Source: Candidatus Atribacteria bacterium (GTDB taxonomy: Bacteria > Bipolaricaulota > Bipolaricaulia > UBA7950 > UBA9294). From it: a stretch of 5,618 nt of DNA. Below are positions 1 to 5,618 of the stretch, one piece after another (the stretch's first letter is position 1; every line of letters starts with the position of its first letter). The notes under the pieces are model-generated. The model searched no databases. It was not told where the DNA came from and saw only the letters and a program-made list of their open reading frames with translations. The DNA is taken from NCBI GenBank assembly GCA_004525685.1, contig SPBW01000139.1, positions 1 through 5,618 on the forward strand, read 5' to 3'. The position numbers and the translations under genes were made by a program.

Positions 1-42
1 TACGCCGACTACGGCGAAACAGGTAACAAGTGCAGATCGCAT
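1..42 (-). CDS. N-terminus of an exported protein, cut by the window edge
   Basis: Only the first 14 codons are present, reading MRSALVTCFAVVGV. A basic residue at position 2 followed by an uninterrupted hydrophobic stretch is the usual beginning of a signal peptide or a membrane anchor. The start is chosen because GGAG lies 5 nt upstream of the ATG. The reading frame stays open to the edge, so the gene continues outside the window and its function cannot be judged. It follows the large propeller/beta-helix gene in the same direction, 66 nt after that gene's stop, with a GC-rich hairpin between them. It could therefore be a downstream operon member expressed by partial read-through, or a gene with its own promoter. 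A chance start codon is possible, but the ribosome binding site and hydrophobic profile together make a real gene more likely. Confidence 0.55.
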   Translation of the reverse strand, partial: MRSALVTCFAVVGV

Positions 43-47
43 GAAGA

Positions 48-51
48 CTCC
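48..51 (-). promoter_or_regulatory. Shine-Dalgarno site of the left-edge gene
   Basis: GGAG on the minus strand, 5 nt before the ATG whose first base is 42. It decides the start of the truncated exported-protein gene. It lies just beyond the hairpin at 63-90, so the hairpin does not cover it. Confidence 0.5.
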
Positions 52-62
52 AACAAGAATTG

Positions 63-90
63 TGGGCGGACGGTCGACGCCGTCCGCCCA
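63..90 (-). terminator. GC-rich hairpin, probable intrinsic terminator
   Basis: A perfect 11-bp inverted repeat (arm TGGGCGGACGG at 63-73, partner at 80-90) encloses a 6-nt loop. It begins 18 nt beyond the stop codon of the propeller/beta-helix gene. In the minus-strand transcript it is followed by ATTCTTGTT, which is U-rich but not a clean U run. It may therefore end the operon transcript only partly and let some message reach the next gene, whose start is 20 nt further on. An alternative role is a stabilising 3' or intercistronic hairpin. Confidence 0.6.
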
Positions 91-108
91 TACAGAGCTG
101 CAAGGAGG

Positions 109-3100
109 CTACAACTCGCTCACTTCGATTTGGAAATGACGTGATCGGCCGTCGTCCGTACCCAAGTAGACATCGTAGATCCCGGGTTCAAGCCCGTTCG
201 TATCCACTTCGAATACGTAGACTGCCAGATCGCCGTCGTACTTCATGACACCCAGCAAGACGATTTCGGCGGTGCCATCGGGAAGCGTTCGGCAGACCGA
301 GTACGAAACGACCGCATCCGTAATCGGCTCACCAGTGACTGGGTGCATCAGTTCGAGTTGAAGCGGTATTAGATCGCCGACGGCGAAGGTCGGCATACCG
401 CCATCGGCACCACCACCGCCGAGATAACTGCCACCGCCGCCACCACCACCACTGGCGTACCCCATCAGCAGCGCGAGGAAGTCCTGGTAGTCACTGCAGA
501 AAGCCAGGGCACGATTCACGGCGATGGTGCCGTACTCCTCGACGATGCTTGCAGCCTCTTCCTCGCTGAAGCCAAACGTGTTCATCAGGTCGACGGCCAC
601 GAGGGCTTCGCGTTCCGTGAGATACAGATCAAGCAGAACCGCAAAGTCAATGGCGTCGAGGGCTGACAAGCGGTGCTCGTCCATGTAGCCGATGATCGTG
701 TCCGAGGAGATGGGCAGTAGCGGATAGATGGCGACTGCGCCGAGGGTATCCGGTCCGTCTTCTCCCCAGTAGTTGAACGTGGCATCGAGCGTGCCTGTTC
801 CGCTGTTGCCGACCATTCCGAGGATGTCATTCCAGTTGATGTGAATGGTTGACGCATCCATTCCCGCACGAACTGTGATTGATCCGTTGAGGGTGAAGCC
901 CTGTCGGAGTCGACCGATGAGGATGTCGGCCGAATCTAGCGACACGTCGCCGTTCAAGATCGTATGCGCTGCCGAGCCGACTTCGCTCACGAGGGTGACG
1001 CCGTCGGTGATGGGTTCGCTGGCATCGTAGATGCCGTGACGGACTTCGATCACGTCATCGAATGGAAGATCGTTCGAACCCACGATGGCGGCGTTGAGAT
1101 AGCCGCCCGCCGGCTCTGGATCGATCGGTGCGACGATGATTGTCTGCGGTCCGGTGATCTGAACGCCCGGCAATAGTGGGTCGCCATCTGGATCGATCCC
1201 CAGCCACGGGCTGAAGATGACGTCACTACTCACCGCATCGCCCGAGCCCGGTCCTTCACCCGAGGGTCCACTTGCGTCGCCCCACCAGTTGAGTGCCGCA
1301 TCGACGAGCGAGCCAGTTCCGTTGTAGAGCCCGTAGGCATTCCCGGCGATGCTGTTGTAGCGGAACACGTTGTCGATATTCCCGTCCCAGAGGCCGATTC
1401 CGACGCTCGTATTCCCGGACAGGATGTTGTTGTAGACGTCCGTGCCGGTCAAGTTGTACAGGTACAGGCCGAAGTACTCACCCATAACTGTATTCTCACT
1501 GATGATCGTGTCATGAATCGCGCCCAGAGTTGCGGCCAGAATACCTGGGACGGACTCAGGCGGGTTTCCGGTTCCCGCGATGACGCCTACCTCGATCCCG
1601 ACCCCGTTCAGAACGCCGCTGTCCGCGATGGTGTTCCCAATGATCCTGTTGCCTCCAAGATCATAGATCGCGAACTCATCGTAGCGTCCATACCGCAAGT
1701 CAAGCGCGAGGACGATGCCCGGGCATGAGTAGTCTGGGGCACTCGCGTCGGAGCCGATCACGTTCCCCTGAATCAAGTTGTTGGATGCGGTCTCATTGCC
1801 GAGTGTCGCGCCGACGTAGATCCCGATTCCACCGCCGTTTGCAGCAACGGTCCCAATGACTTGATTGTTCAGGATCGACCAGCCGCTCCCGCCCCAGTTG
1901 GTCAAGCCCTGCACGGCGTCATAGAGCGTGATGTTGTCAAGCGTGACGTCGTCCACTCCTCGACTGAAGACCGCGAAATAATAGCCGGCTCCGGGAAGGC
2001 AAAGAACTGTCATGTCATCGATGGTCGTCCCGTCGGCACCAGCGTCCAATCGAAACGCTGTGGTGAGCGCCGAGCTTGACGGGGAGTATCCCACGCCAGT
2101 CGAGATGTTCGTGCCCCCGATGTCCGAGCCGTCCAGGTGAACCTGCTTGTCAATCACGGCACCCTGATAGCTCCCTGCGGCAACTTCCACTGTGCCGCCG
2201 CTGCTAGCCTCGAGCACTCCCTTGCTGATCGTGGCAAACGGCGCTTGCCAAGTCCCCGGAAATACATCGGACCCATCGGCTGCATCAATGTAGAGATGTG
2301 ACCGAGGAGCGGCGATGATGATATCTCGGCCGGCAAGCACTCCTCGAAGCGCATTGGATGTGATGACGAACTCGCCAACGGGACCCTCACCTGTGAATCC
2401 GAAATAGTTCCACTGCCCGGCGCCACCCTCGTAGCCTGGCCCGGTAAGGTCCACCACGAACGCGCCGGTGGAATCGTAGAGCTCCACGTCCTTGGTCGAG
2501 TACTGAGTTAAACCGATCAGATTGTCGTTGCGGCCGGTCCAGAATGGCCAGAAGGAGTCTAGGATCGGCGTGAAGCCGACGTCCTTCGTCCATACGCCCA
2601 ACTCGTTCACCAAGATGTGCGTGGTGTTGATCGGCTCATTTGCCGTTTCCCCTGACCAAAACAGGATGATTGAGCCATCGCCGTTGGAGACAGGCTCGTA
2701 CTCTTTGTAGTTCGGCGTGTTCGTAATATTGGTGGCCGTTGCGCCGTCCCAGATGAAGAGGTCAGCTCCGCCCACCGGGCCGTACTGCCAAAACACGATC
2801 TCCTCTGTGCTCGAGCCTACAAAATCCGGATTGCAGACGTCACCTGTCGTGGGGGCATACACGACGTTCGTGGTATTTGCCGCTAGATCATAGGAGAGAA
2901 CTCGATTTGCTGTCGTATAGTGCACCTCGACAAACCCCACCGTCGAGCCATCGTCACTCCAAAACGGGGTCATGTAGGCGTAGATGTCTCCCTGCTGGGA
3001 GTCTCCAGTCGAGATGACGACCTCATTTCGACCATCCGCATCGAGAAGCACTATTTCAGTGTGACTCGAGCCGTCACTCCAACTCTTCTGCGCGATTAAC

Positions 3101-3291
3101 TTGGTACCGTCCGGGCTCAAGCCGACGGATCGGTAGTAGGTACCGTCAGAAGCTGATGTGACTGCCGCAAAGTACAGGTCGGGATTATCAAATGGCACCG
3201 CACATGCCATCGTACCCGACACAAGGCAGGCGCATGCAACGATCAAGCCGATACCGGTGTGCCTTCCGAGAATGTCCAAGATATTATGCAT
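109..3291 (-). CDS. Exported TolB-like propeller / parallel beta-helix multidomain protein
   Basis: This encodes 1060 residues. The start at 3291 is preferred over an in-frame ATG at 3333 because GGAGG lies 7 nt before it and the longer form would overlap the upstream gene. Residues 1-31 form a signal peptide ending ACA before VPF (signal peptidase I type); an early IVAC at 17-20 could be read as a lipobox but is less convincing. About 37-325 resembles PD40/TolB-type propeller blades (LSPDG at 58-62, then SDDGS and NGDGS). A DUF1565-like entry (YIDAADGSD, PFATISKG) starts near 334. About 366-686 is a parallel beta-helix rich in NxI turns, closing with NWWGDASGP at 668. A second, shorter helix block ends with NYWG at 840. 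A helical segment (about 862-945), a glycine-rich linker (about 948-965) and an Ig/MG2-like domain to the end follow. No catalytic residues are recognisable. A cell-surface binding or structural role is inferred from the domain types only. Confidence 0.93.
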   Translation of the reverse strand: MHNILDILGRHTGIGLIVACACLVSGTMACAVPFDNPDLYFAAVTSASDGTYYRSVGLSPDGTKLIAQKSWSDGSSHTEIVLLDADGRNEVVISTGDSQQGDIYAYMTPFWSDDGSTVGFVEVHYTTANRVLSYDLAANTTNVVYAPTTGDVCNPDFVGSSTEEIVFWQYGPVGGADLFIWDGATATNITNTPNYKEYEPVSNGDGSIILFWSGETANEPINTTHILVNELGVWTKDVGFTPILDSFWPFWTGRNDNLIGLTQYSTKDVELYDSTGAFVVDLTGPGYEGGAGQWNYFGFTGEGPVGEFVITSNALRGVLAGRDIIIAAPRSHLYIDAADGSDVFPGTWQAPFATISKGVLEASSGGTVEVAAGSYQGAVIDKQVHLDGSDIGGTNISTGVGYSPSSSALTTAFRLDAGADGTTIDDMTVLCLPGAGYYFAVFSRGVDDVTLDNITLYDAVQGLTNWGGSGWSILNNQVIGTVAANGGGIGIYVGATLGNETASNNLIQGNVIGSDASAPDYSCPGIVLALDLRYGRYDEFAIYDLGGNRIIGNTIADSGVLNGVGIEVGVIAGTGNPPESVPGILAATLGAIHDTIISENTVMGEYFGLYLYNLTGTDVYNNILSGNTSVGIGLWDGNIDNVFRYNSIAGNAYGLYNGTGSLVDAALNWWGDASGPSGEGPGSGDAVSSDVIFSPWLGIDPDGDPLLPGVQITGPQTIIVAPIDPEPAGGYLNAAIVGSNDLPFDDVIEVRHGIYDASEPITDGVTLVSEVGSAAHTILNGDVSLDSADILIGRLRQGFTLNGSITVRAGMDASTIHINWNDILGMVGNSGTGTLDATFNYWGEDGPDTLGAVAIYPLLPISSDTIIGYMDEHRLSALDAIDFAVLLDLYLTEREALVAVDLMNTFGFSEEEAASIVEEYGTIAVNRALAFCSDYQDFLALLMGYASGGGGGGGSYLGGGGADGGMPTFAVGDLIPLQLELMHPVTGEPITDAVVSYSVCRTLPDGTAEIVLLGVMKYDGDLAVYVFEVDTNGLEPGIYDVYLGTDDGRSRHFQIEVSEL

Positions 3292-3298
3292 TCTGTCG

Positions 3299-3303
3299 CC
3301 TCC
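3299..3303 (-). promoter_or_regulatory. Shine-Dalgarno site of the propeller/beta-helix gene
   Basis: GGAGG on the minus strand, 7 nt before the ATG at 3291 and immediately after the TAA stop (3307-3305) of the upstream gene. The arrangement suggests translational coupling. It also shows that the ATG at 3333, 42 nt upstream in the same frame, is not the functional start. Confidence 0.85.
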
Positions 3304-3304
3304 G

Positions 3305-3691
3305 TTATTGCTCCGACTTCCCTTGCTGCGCAAGGGAGGGGCTACTCTGCATGGGGGAGTCGTTTCGTCTGGCGAGTGCGTGTTGGATCGTCAGTGCATG
3401 AGTCAGCTTATCACGCGACACGAGATTCATTTCAACGAGCATTTCCCCTAGGAGTTTCTTGGATCCCGATAAGCCTTGGGACGCAAGCGCCTGGTTCAGC
3501 TGTCTGTCTGTGATCGCGCCAACAGAGACCAGGATTCCTCCAAGGGGATAGGGATGACGCTCGTTCTTAATCTTCTCGCGAAGCGCGGCCAGCCGCATCT
3601 CGTACCCCGATTGAACAAACGCGGGTATGGCTTCTGACGACTCGAGTCTGATCATTGAGACCAGTCTCTCGAACTCAACGGTCGCTTCCAT
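3305..3691 (-). CDS. Stand-alone MshEN / GspE N-terminal-like domain protein
   Basis: This is 128 residues with no signal peptide or membrane segment, so presumably cytoplasmic. Residues 1-46 look helical and charged. Residues 49-72 and 80-103 are two tandem 24-residue repeats of the form xLGxxLVxxGxIxxxxLxxALxxQ, the pattern of the N-terminal domain of type II secretion/type IV pilus ATPases (GspE, PilB, MshE). In MshE that domain binds cyclic di-GMP. The basic residue that usually opens each motif (RLG) is P49 and L80 here, and the mid-motif glycine of repeat 2 is N89, so nucleotide binding is doubtful. No Walker-box ATPase follows; the tail is Ser/Gln-rich. The gene ends 13 nt before the exported propeller/beta-helix gene, implying co-transcription. 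The start at 3691 has a close, weak GGGGG (3695-3699, 3-nt spacer); M13 at 3655 is an alternative. The fold assignment is fairly safe, the role unknown. Confidence 0.85.
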   Translation of the reverse strand: MEATVEFERLVSMIRLESSEAIPAFVQSGYEMRLAALREKIKNERHPYPLGGILVSVGAITDRQLNQALASQGLSGSKKLLGEMLVEMNLVSRDKLTHALTIQHALARRNDSPMQSSPSLAQQGKSEQ

Positions 3692-3733
3692 GTTCCCCCG
3701 AACTGCCTATGCCAAGCCCGACGTGTCCAAAGA

Positions 3734-3770
3734 AAAGAGAACCGCAGCTAGAATCTCAGCGGTTCTTTTT
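3734..3770. terminator. Bidirectional intrinsic terminator
   Basis: An 8-bp perfect inverted repeat, AGAACCGC (3738-3745) and GCGGTTCT (3759-3766), is extended by A-rich sequence on the left and T-rich sequence on the right. A plus-strand transcript would end in a U run (TTTTT, 3766-3770); a minus-strand transcript would end in CTTTTCTTT. The hairpin lies 47-75 nt before the start of the MshEN-like gene. It either insulates that operon from transcription arriving from the CofE side or, if the promoter is further upstream, acts as a leader terminator/attenuator. No convincing -35/-10 pair was seen between it and the start codon. Confidence 0.65.
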
Positions 3771-4480
3771 CAGATGTACATTCACTCCGGGCCACCGTTC
3801 TTCCTTCCTCCGGCAGCCCGACTGACCACATGGGTCTCGAAGCTTTGTGTCCCAGACTTTCGTCAGGTTTACCCGTTGCGGAGTAGATCCTCATGAATCG
3901 AGCAAGTTGACCCAGGAGGTCTATGCGCTACTCTAGGGTAGATGAGGCGGGAAAGTCAAGTCCCATAAAGGTGGCATAGAAAGGCAGTAGATTACAGAAA
4001 AGAGCATGAGCCCGCCTATACCTGCCTAATCAGAAGCCGGATGGCTGAAATTCACTGCACGTCTGATTCTGGATACGGATGTGTGTCGAATGCGAGGGGA
4101 AAAGATGGGAACTGGGATCCGTGCGAAGAGTCTCAGTGGCTCTGCTCGCTGATCAGTGTTGACCATCCTTCCCGGTTGAAGTGCCAAGCTGAGCTGCCCC
4201 TCTTCGATGGGAATCCGCACAGAAAAGAACAGCCAGGCACTGCAGGAGACCATCTTGTCGACCTGGTATCTGTCGCCCGGCACCCCTCGGTTGATGGCTG
4301 GCTGGGAGTCCAAGTTTCTTCTTCTGAAGGGGCATGGGATACGTGCGGTTAGGTACCTAGCGGAGTTCGAATGAGTCCTCTAGCCGTAGGTAGAAGGCCA
4401 GAGAGCGATGTGCTCTCGGGCTTCTTGCTTTGTGATGTGTGGGGTGAGAACCTTCGACCCTGCCAAGTCCGTCCAATCCT
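3771..4480. other. Intergenic stretch with no convincing gene
   Basis: Open frames exist on both strands (for example plus 4041-4352 and minus 4026-4313), but they overlap one another, lack Shine-Dalgarno sites and have no recognisable motif. An AGGAGGT at 3914-3920 is followed 2 nt later by an ATG, but that frame is only 18 codons long. No tRNA or rRNA signature, insertion-sequence ends or CRISPR repeat was seen. The most protein-like frame is plus 4207-4374, listed separately. This may be decayed coding sequence, but that cannot be shown from the sequence alone. Confidence 0.55.
4207..4374 (+). other. Possible small ORF or gene remnant (55 codons)
   Basis: This frame begins MGIRTEKNSQ and ends RYLAEFE before TGA. 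Composition is protein-like: three tryptophans or tyrosines in the middle, a mixed hydrophobic/charged C-terminus and no low-complexity run. By hand count 39 of 55 third positions are G or C (71%), above the local average and consistent with past or present coding. Against it: no Shine-Dalgarno site, an in-frame stop 11 codons upstream, isolation on the plus strand, and no family I recognise. It could be the 3' remnant of a decayed gene or chance. Confidence 0.2.
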
Positions 4481-4483
4481 CCA

Positions 4484-4526
4484 CGATGTTCTCCGCAGGA
4501 GGACTCGCAACGTACCCAAGGGTACG
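4484..4526. repeat. Double-hairpin repeat, copy A
   Basis: The first 30 bases (4484-4513) match 26 of 30 bases of copy B at 4565-4594. The unit contains a hairpin TTCTCC-GCA-GGAGGA (4489-4503, one G-T wobble), a short ACTCG linker, and a second hairpin CGTACCC-AA-GGGTACG (4511-4526). No U run follows on either strand, so it does not look like an ordinary terminator. It may be a REP-like dispersed element or part of a structured RNA. Confidence 0.7.
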
Positions 4527-4564
4527 CGTTTGTATGATCGAATCCGACATTTCGTAACCCGCGA

Positions 4565-4608
4565 CGACGTTCTCCGTAGGAGAACTCGAAACGTGCGCGG
4601 CGCGCACG
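4565..4608. repeat. Double-hairpin repeat, copy B
   Basis: Offset by exactly 81 bp from copy A. The first hairpin is TTCTCC-GTA-GGAGAA (4570-4584) and the second is CGTGCGC-GGC-GCGCACG (4592-4608). Relative to copy A, the second hairpin differs at two stem positions and both partners change with them (A-T to G-C and C-G to G-C). The wobble of copy A's first hairpin is a T-A pair here. The structure is thus preserved while the sequence differs. Confidence 0.7.
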
Positions 4609-4620
4609 CAAACTCAGAAC

Positions 4621-4635
4621 GGACGCGAAGCGTTC
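4621..4635. repeat. Short hairpin following repeat copy B
   Basis: GGACGC (4621-4626), loop GAA, GCGTTC (4630-4635): a 6-bp stem with one G-T wobble, 12 bases beyond copy B. No matching hairpin is seen after copy A. It may be a third element of the same cluster. Confidence 0.4.
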
Positions 4636-4693
4636 GCACTCCCAAGCCACCAGAGATCGTACAGAGTTCGCCGTCAATCCACGCGAATTCCAC

Positions 4694-4728
4694 GCTGCTG
4701 GGAACTCAGTGAGTTCCTCAAGAGCAGC
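4694..4728. repeat. Two-tier inverted repeat
   Basis: An inner perfect 7-bp stem, GGAACTC (4701-4707) and GAGTTCC (4711-4717), with loop AGT, sits inside an outer 6-bp stem GCTGCT (4694-4699) and AGCAGC (4723-4728). An asymmetric internal loop separates the two. No T run follows on either strand. Role unknown; it belongs to the hairpin-rich tract between the CofE-like gene and the operon. Confidence 0.45.
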
Positions 4729-4754
4729 CGGCATCCCTTCTCCGCCCTAATAAG

Positions 4755-4771
4755 TAGGAGTGCTTCTCCTA
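4755..4771 (-). terminator. Weak candidate terminator downstream of the CofE-like gene
   Basis: A 6-bp perfect inverted repeat, TAGGAG (4755-4760) and CTCCTA (4766-4771), with a 5-nt loop. On the minus strand it is followed by CTTATT. It lies about 125 nt past the CofE-like stop and could end that transcript, but the stem is short and the U tract interrupted. Confidence 0.3.
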
Positions 4772-4867
4772 GTCCAGGATGTCGTTCTTGAATCCTCCAC
4801 GTTCCAGCCGGCAGTTCTCTCGTAGCGATGGGATGACCTTAGGTTGCGCGTCTCGTGCGCTTCGGGT

Positions 4868-4892
4868 AGAGATCAATCTGGGTTGAATCTCT
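4868..4892. repeat. Hairpin just after the CofE-like stop codon
   Basis: AGAGATCAA (4868-4876) pairs with TTG, a bulged A, then ATCTCT (4883-4892), leaving a 6-nt loop. It starts 2 nt beyond the stop codon of the CofE-like gene. No U run follows on the minus strand (ACCCGAAG), so it is more like a 3'-end stabilising or Rho-associated hairpin than an intrinsic terminator. Confidence 0.4.
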
Positions 4893-4894
4893 CA

Positions 4895-5618
4895 TCACAC
4901 TCGATGCTTCGGCGTGTTGGGATGGTTCGTCGATGATTTGCCGGACTTCGATCGGCACCATCGCACGGGGAGCGTGAAGAGTTCGACGAGCAAGAACAAC
5001 GCCGTTGCCACGATGCCCATCAACCCCATCTTCCACGTGGCTCCGCGTGGGTAGGCCAGTTCGTCGGTGCCGTGTTGAATTGCGGTCTGCTCATGGGACG
5101 TGTAGTGCACGCCATGGACCAAGACGCCGGGCGTCATCTCCGTTGTCTGTCCCATGATGAGGCCGGCCATCCCTGCGATGGAGTCGACGACGAGATCCAT
5201 ACCACCTGAGCGAGCCGTTCCGAAAAGATCCTTGCTGAACGAATCGCGCGTGGTGGGATCGATTCCGGAGTATCCAATGGCGATATCTTGAGTTCCAATT
5301 CGGCCCAGCATTGTGACGGTGTCTGTGATGATGACGGCGATGTCCGTCCCGAATGCCTTGTGAACGCCTTCACGAATCTTCGCAGCAACTGCGCACGGAT
5401 TGTTGGGAAGAATGGAGACGTGTCCATCGGGCGTGTTCGCATAGTCGATGCCGGCGTCATCGAGGTACGCGGCGTGAGCGCGAACGATGAACACGAAGGC
5501 GTTGACGCTGGTGTATCCCCGCAGCATCGCATCTGGATCGACTGCTCGCGATGTGCTCGCCTGGCGAACCGAACGGATGCTCATGATCCACTTGAGAGGG
5601 ATGATGGCGATGATCGGA
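4895..5618 (-). CDS. CofE-like (F420-0:L-glutamate ligase family) protein with C-terminal membrane segment, 5' end outside window
   Basis: CofE enzymes add glutamate to coenzyme F420-0 using GTP and divalent metal. The first ATG inside the window is at 5584 (229 residues from there), but the frame stays open to the edge (IIAIIPLKWI before that Met), so the true start is probably outside. Numbering from 5584: DDAGIDYANTPDG (42-54) corresponds to the family's NAGVDxSN segment, LPNNP to its LPxxP, ITDT with LGRIGTQDIAIG (86-104) to SDTxGxxxRxGxxxxAIG, then DLFG (119-122), DLVVDSIAGMAGLIMG (130-145) and a closing VHGVHY. Variations such as DDAGID and TVTMLGR leave ligase activity uncertain. Residues 187-206 are hydrophobic (GLMGIVATALFLLVELFTLP), followed by a basic tail (R208, R211, K213, K216), predicting a C-terminal anchor not typical of soluble CofE. 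No other F420 gene is in the window. Confidence 0.85.
   Translation of the reverse strand, partial: PIIAIIPLKWIMSIRSVRQASTSRAVDPDAMLRGYTSVNAFVFIVRAHAAYLDDAGIDYANTPDGHVSILPNNPCAVAAKIREGVHKAFGTDIAVIITDTVTMLGRIGTQDIAIGYSGIDPTTRDSFSKDLFGTARSGGMDLVVDSIAGMAGLIMGQTTEMTPGVLVHGVHYTSHEQTAIQHGTDELAYPRGATWKMGLMGIVATALFLLVELFTLPVRWCRSKSGKSSTNHPNTPKHRV

Noticed and set aside
418..455. Short GCC/ACC-rich repeat on the plus strand
   Set aside because: It is simply the glycine codons of the linker in the minus-strand propeller/beta-helix gene.
3292..3333. A 14-residue N-terminal extension of the propeller/beta-helix protein starting at the ATG at 3333
   Set aside because: It would overlap the end of the upstream gene, spoil the signal peptide and ignore the well-placed GGAGG before the ATG at 3291.
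3692..3730. Possible promoter (TTGGAC as -35) or sigma-54 site (TTGGCATAGGCAG) before the operon
   Set aside because: No acceptable -10 lies 16-18 nt from TTGGAC, and the GG-N10-GC spacing of sigma-54 promoters is not met.
3627..3896. Plus-strand 89-residue open frame
   Set aside because: It starts inside the antisense of the MshEN-like gene, runs through the terminator and has no ribosome binding site or recognisable motif.
4031..4071. Resemblance to group II intron domain V (AAGCCGGATG, GAAA, then CACGTCTGATTCTG)
   Set aside because: The outer 5 bp pair, but the inner helix has mismatches, including at the position of the catalytic triad's C, and the distal stem does not form. No reverse transcriptase or other intron domain is visible nearby. 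At best an ancient relic.
4356..4380. tRNA-like TTCGAAT sequence
   Set aside because: The flanking bases do not form a T-arm stem and no cloverleaf or anticodon arm can be built around it.
4349..4734. Overlapping open frames on both strands, including one with a repeated DVLRRRTRNV peptide
   Set aside because: The repeated peptide simply mirrors the duplicated hairpin DNA. Frames are open in several registers at once, lack ribosome binding sites, and the repeat conserves stem pairing rather than any one frame.

Overview
The window is bacterial DNA of moderate GC (roughly 55% by eye). All convincing genes lie on the minus strand, so the reading order is from high to low coordinates. Two starts have clear Shine-Dalgarno sites. 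The organism cannot be named from this window. A secreted TolB-type propeller fused to NosD-type beta-helices, a stand-alone GspE/PilB N-terminal-like domain and a CofE-like ligase would fit an environmental, little-cultivated phylum such as Planctomycetota, Bipolaricaulota or Chloroflexota. That is only a guess.

Layout in transcription order. (1) 5618-4895: a CofE-like protein (F420-0:L-glutamate ligase family) that is still in frame at the right edge and has an added C-terminal membrane segment. (2) 4894-3692: about 1.2 kb with no convincing gene. It holds several hairpins, an imperfect two-copy direct repeat 81 bp apart whose second hairpin carries two compensatory base-pair changes, and a strong, apparently bidirectional terminator at 3734-3770. 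(3) 3691-3305: a 128-residue cytoplasmic protein with two tandem 24-residue MshEN-type (GspE N-terminal) motifs and no ATPase domain. (4) 3291-109: a 1060-residue exported protein made of a signal peptide, a PD40/TolB-like propeller, a DUF1565 entry segment, two parallel beta-helix blocks each ending in an N-[WY]-W-G motif, a helical domain, a glycine-rich linker and an Ig/MG2-like C-terminal domain. (5) A GC-rich hairpin at 63-90, then the first 14 codons of another apparently exported protein running off the left edge (42-1).

Genes (3) and (4) are separated by only 13 nt, and the stop of (3) abuts the ribosome binding site of (4), so they very likely form an operon. Gene (5) may be a weaker read-through member. 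The simplest reading is a small cytoplasmic, possibly nucleotide-sensing or assembly-type domain co-expressed with a large surface or periplasmic protein; this is inferred from proximity only. The CofE-like gene is more than 1.2 kb upstream, beyond a terminator, and is probably a separate unit.
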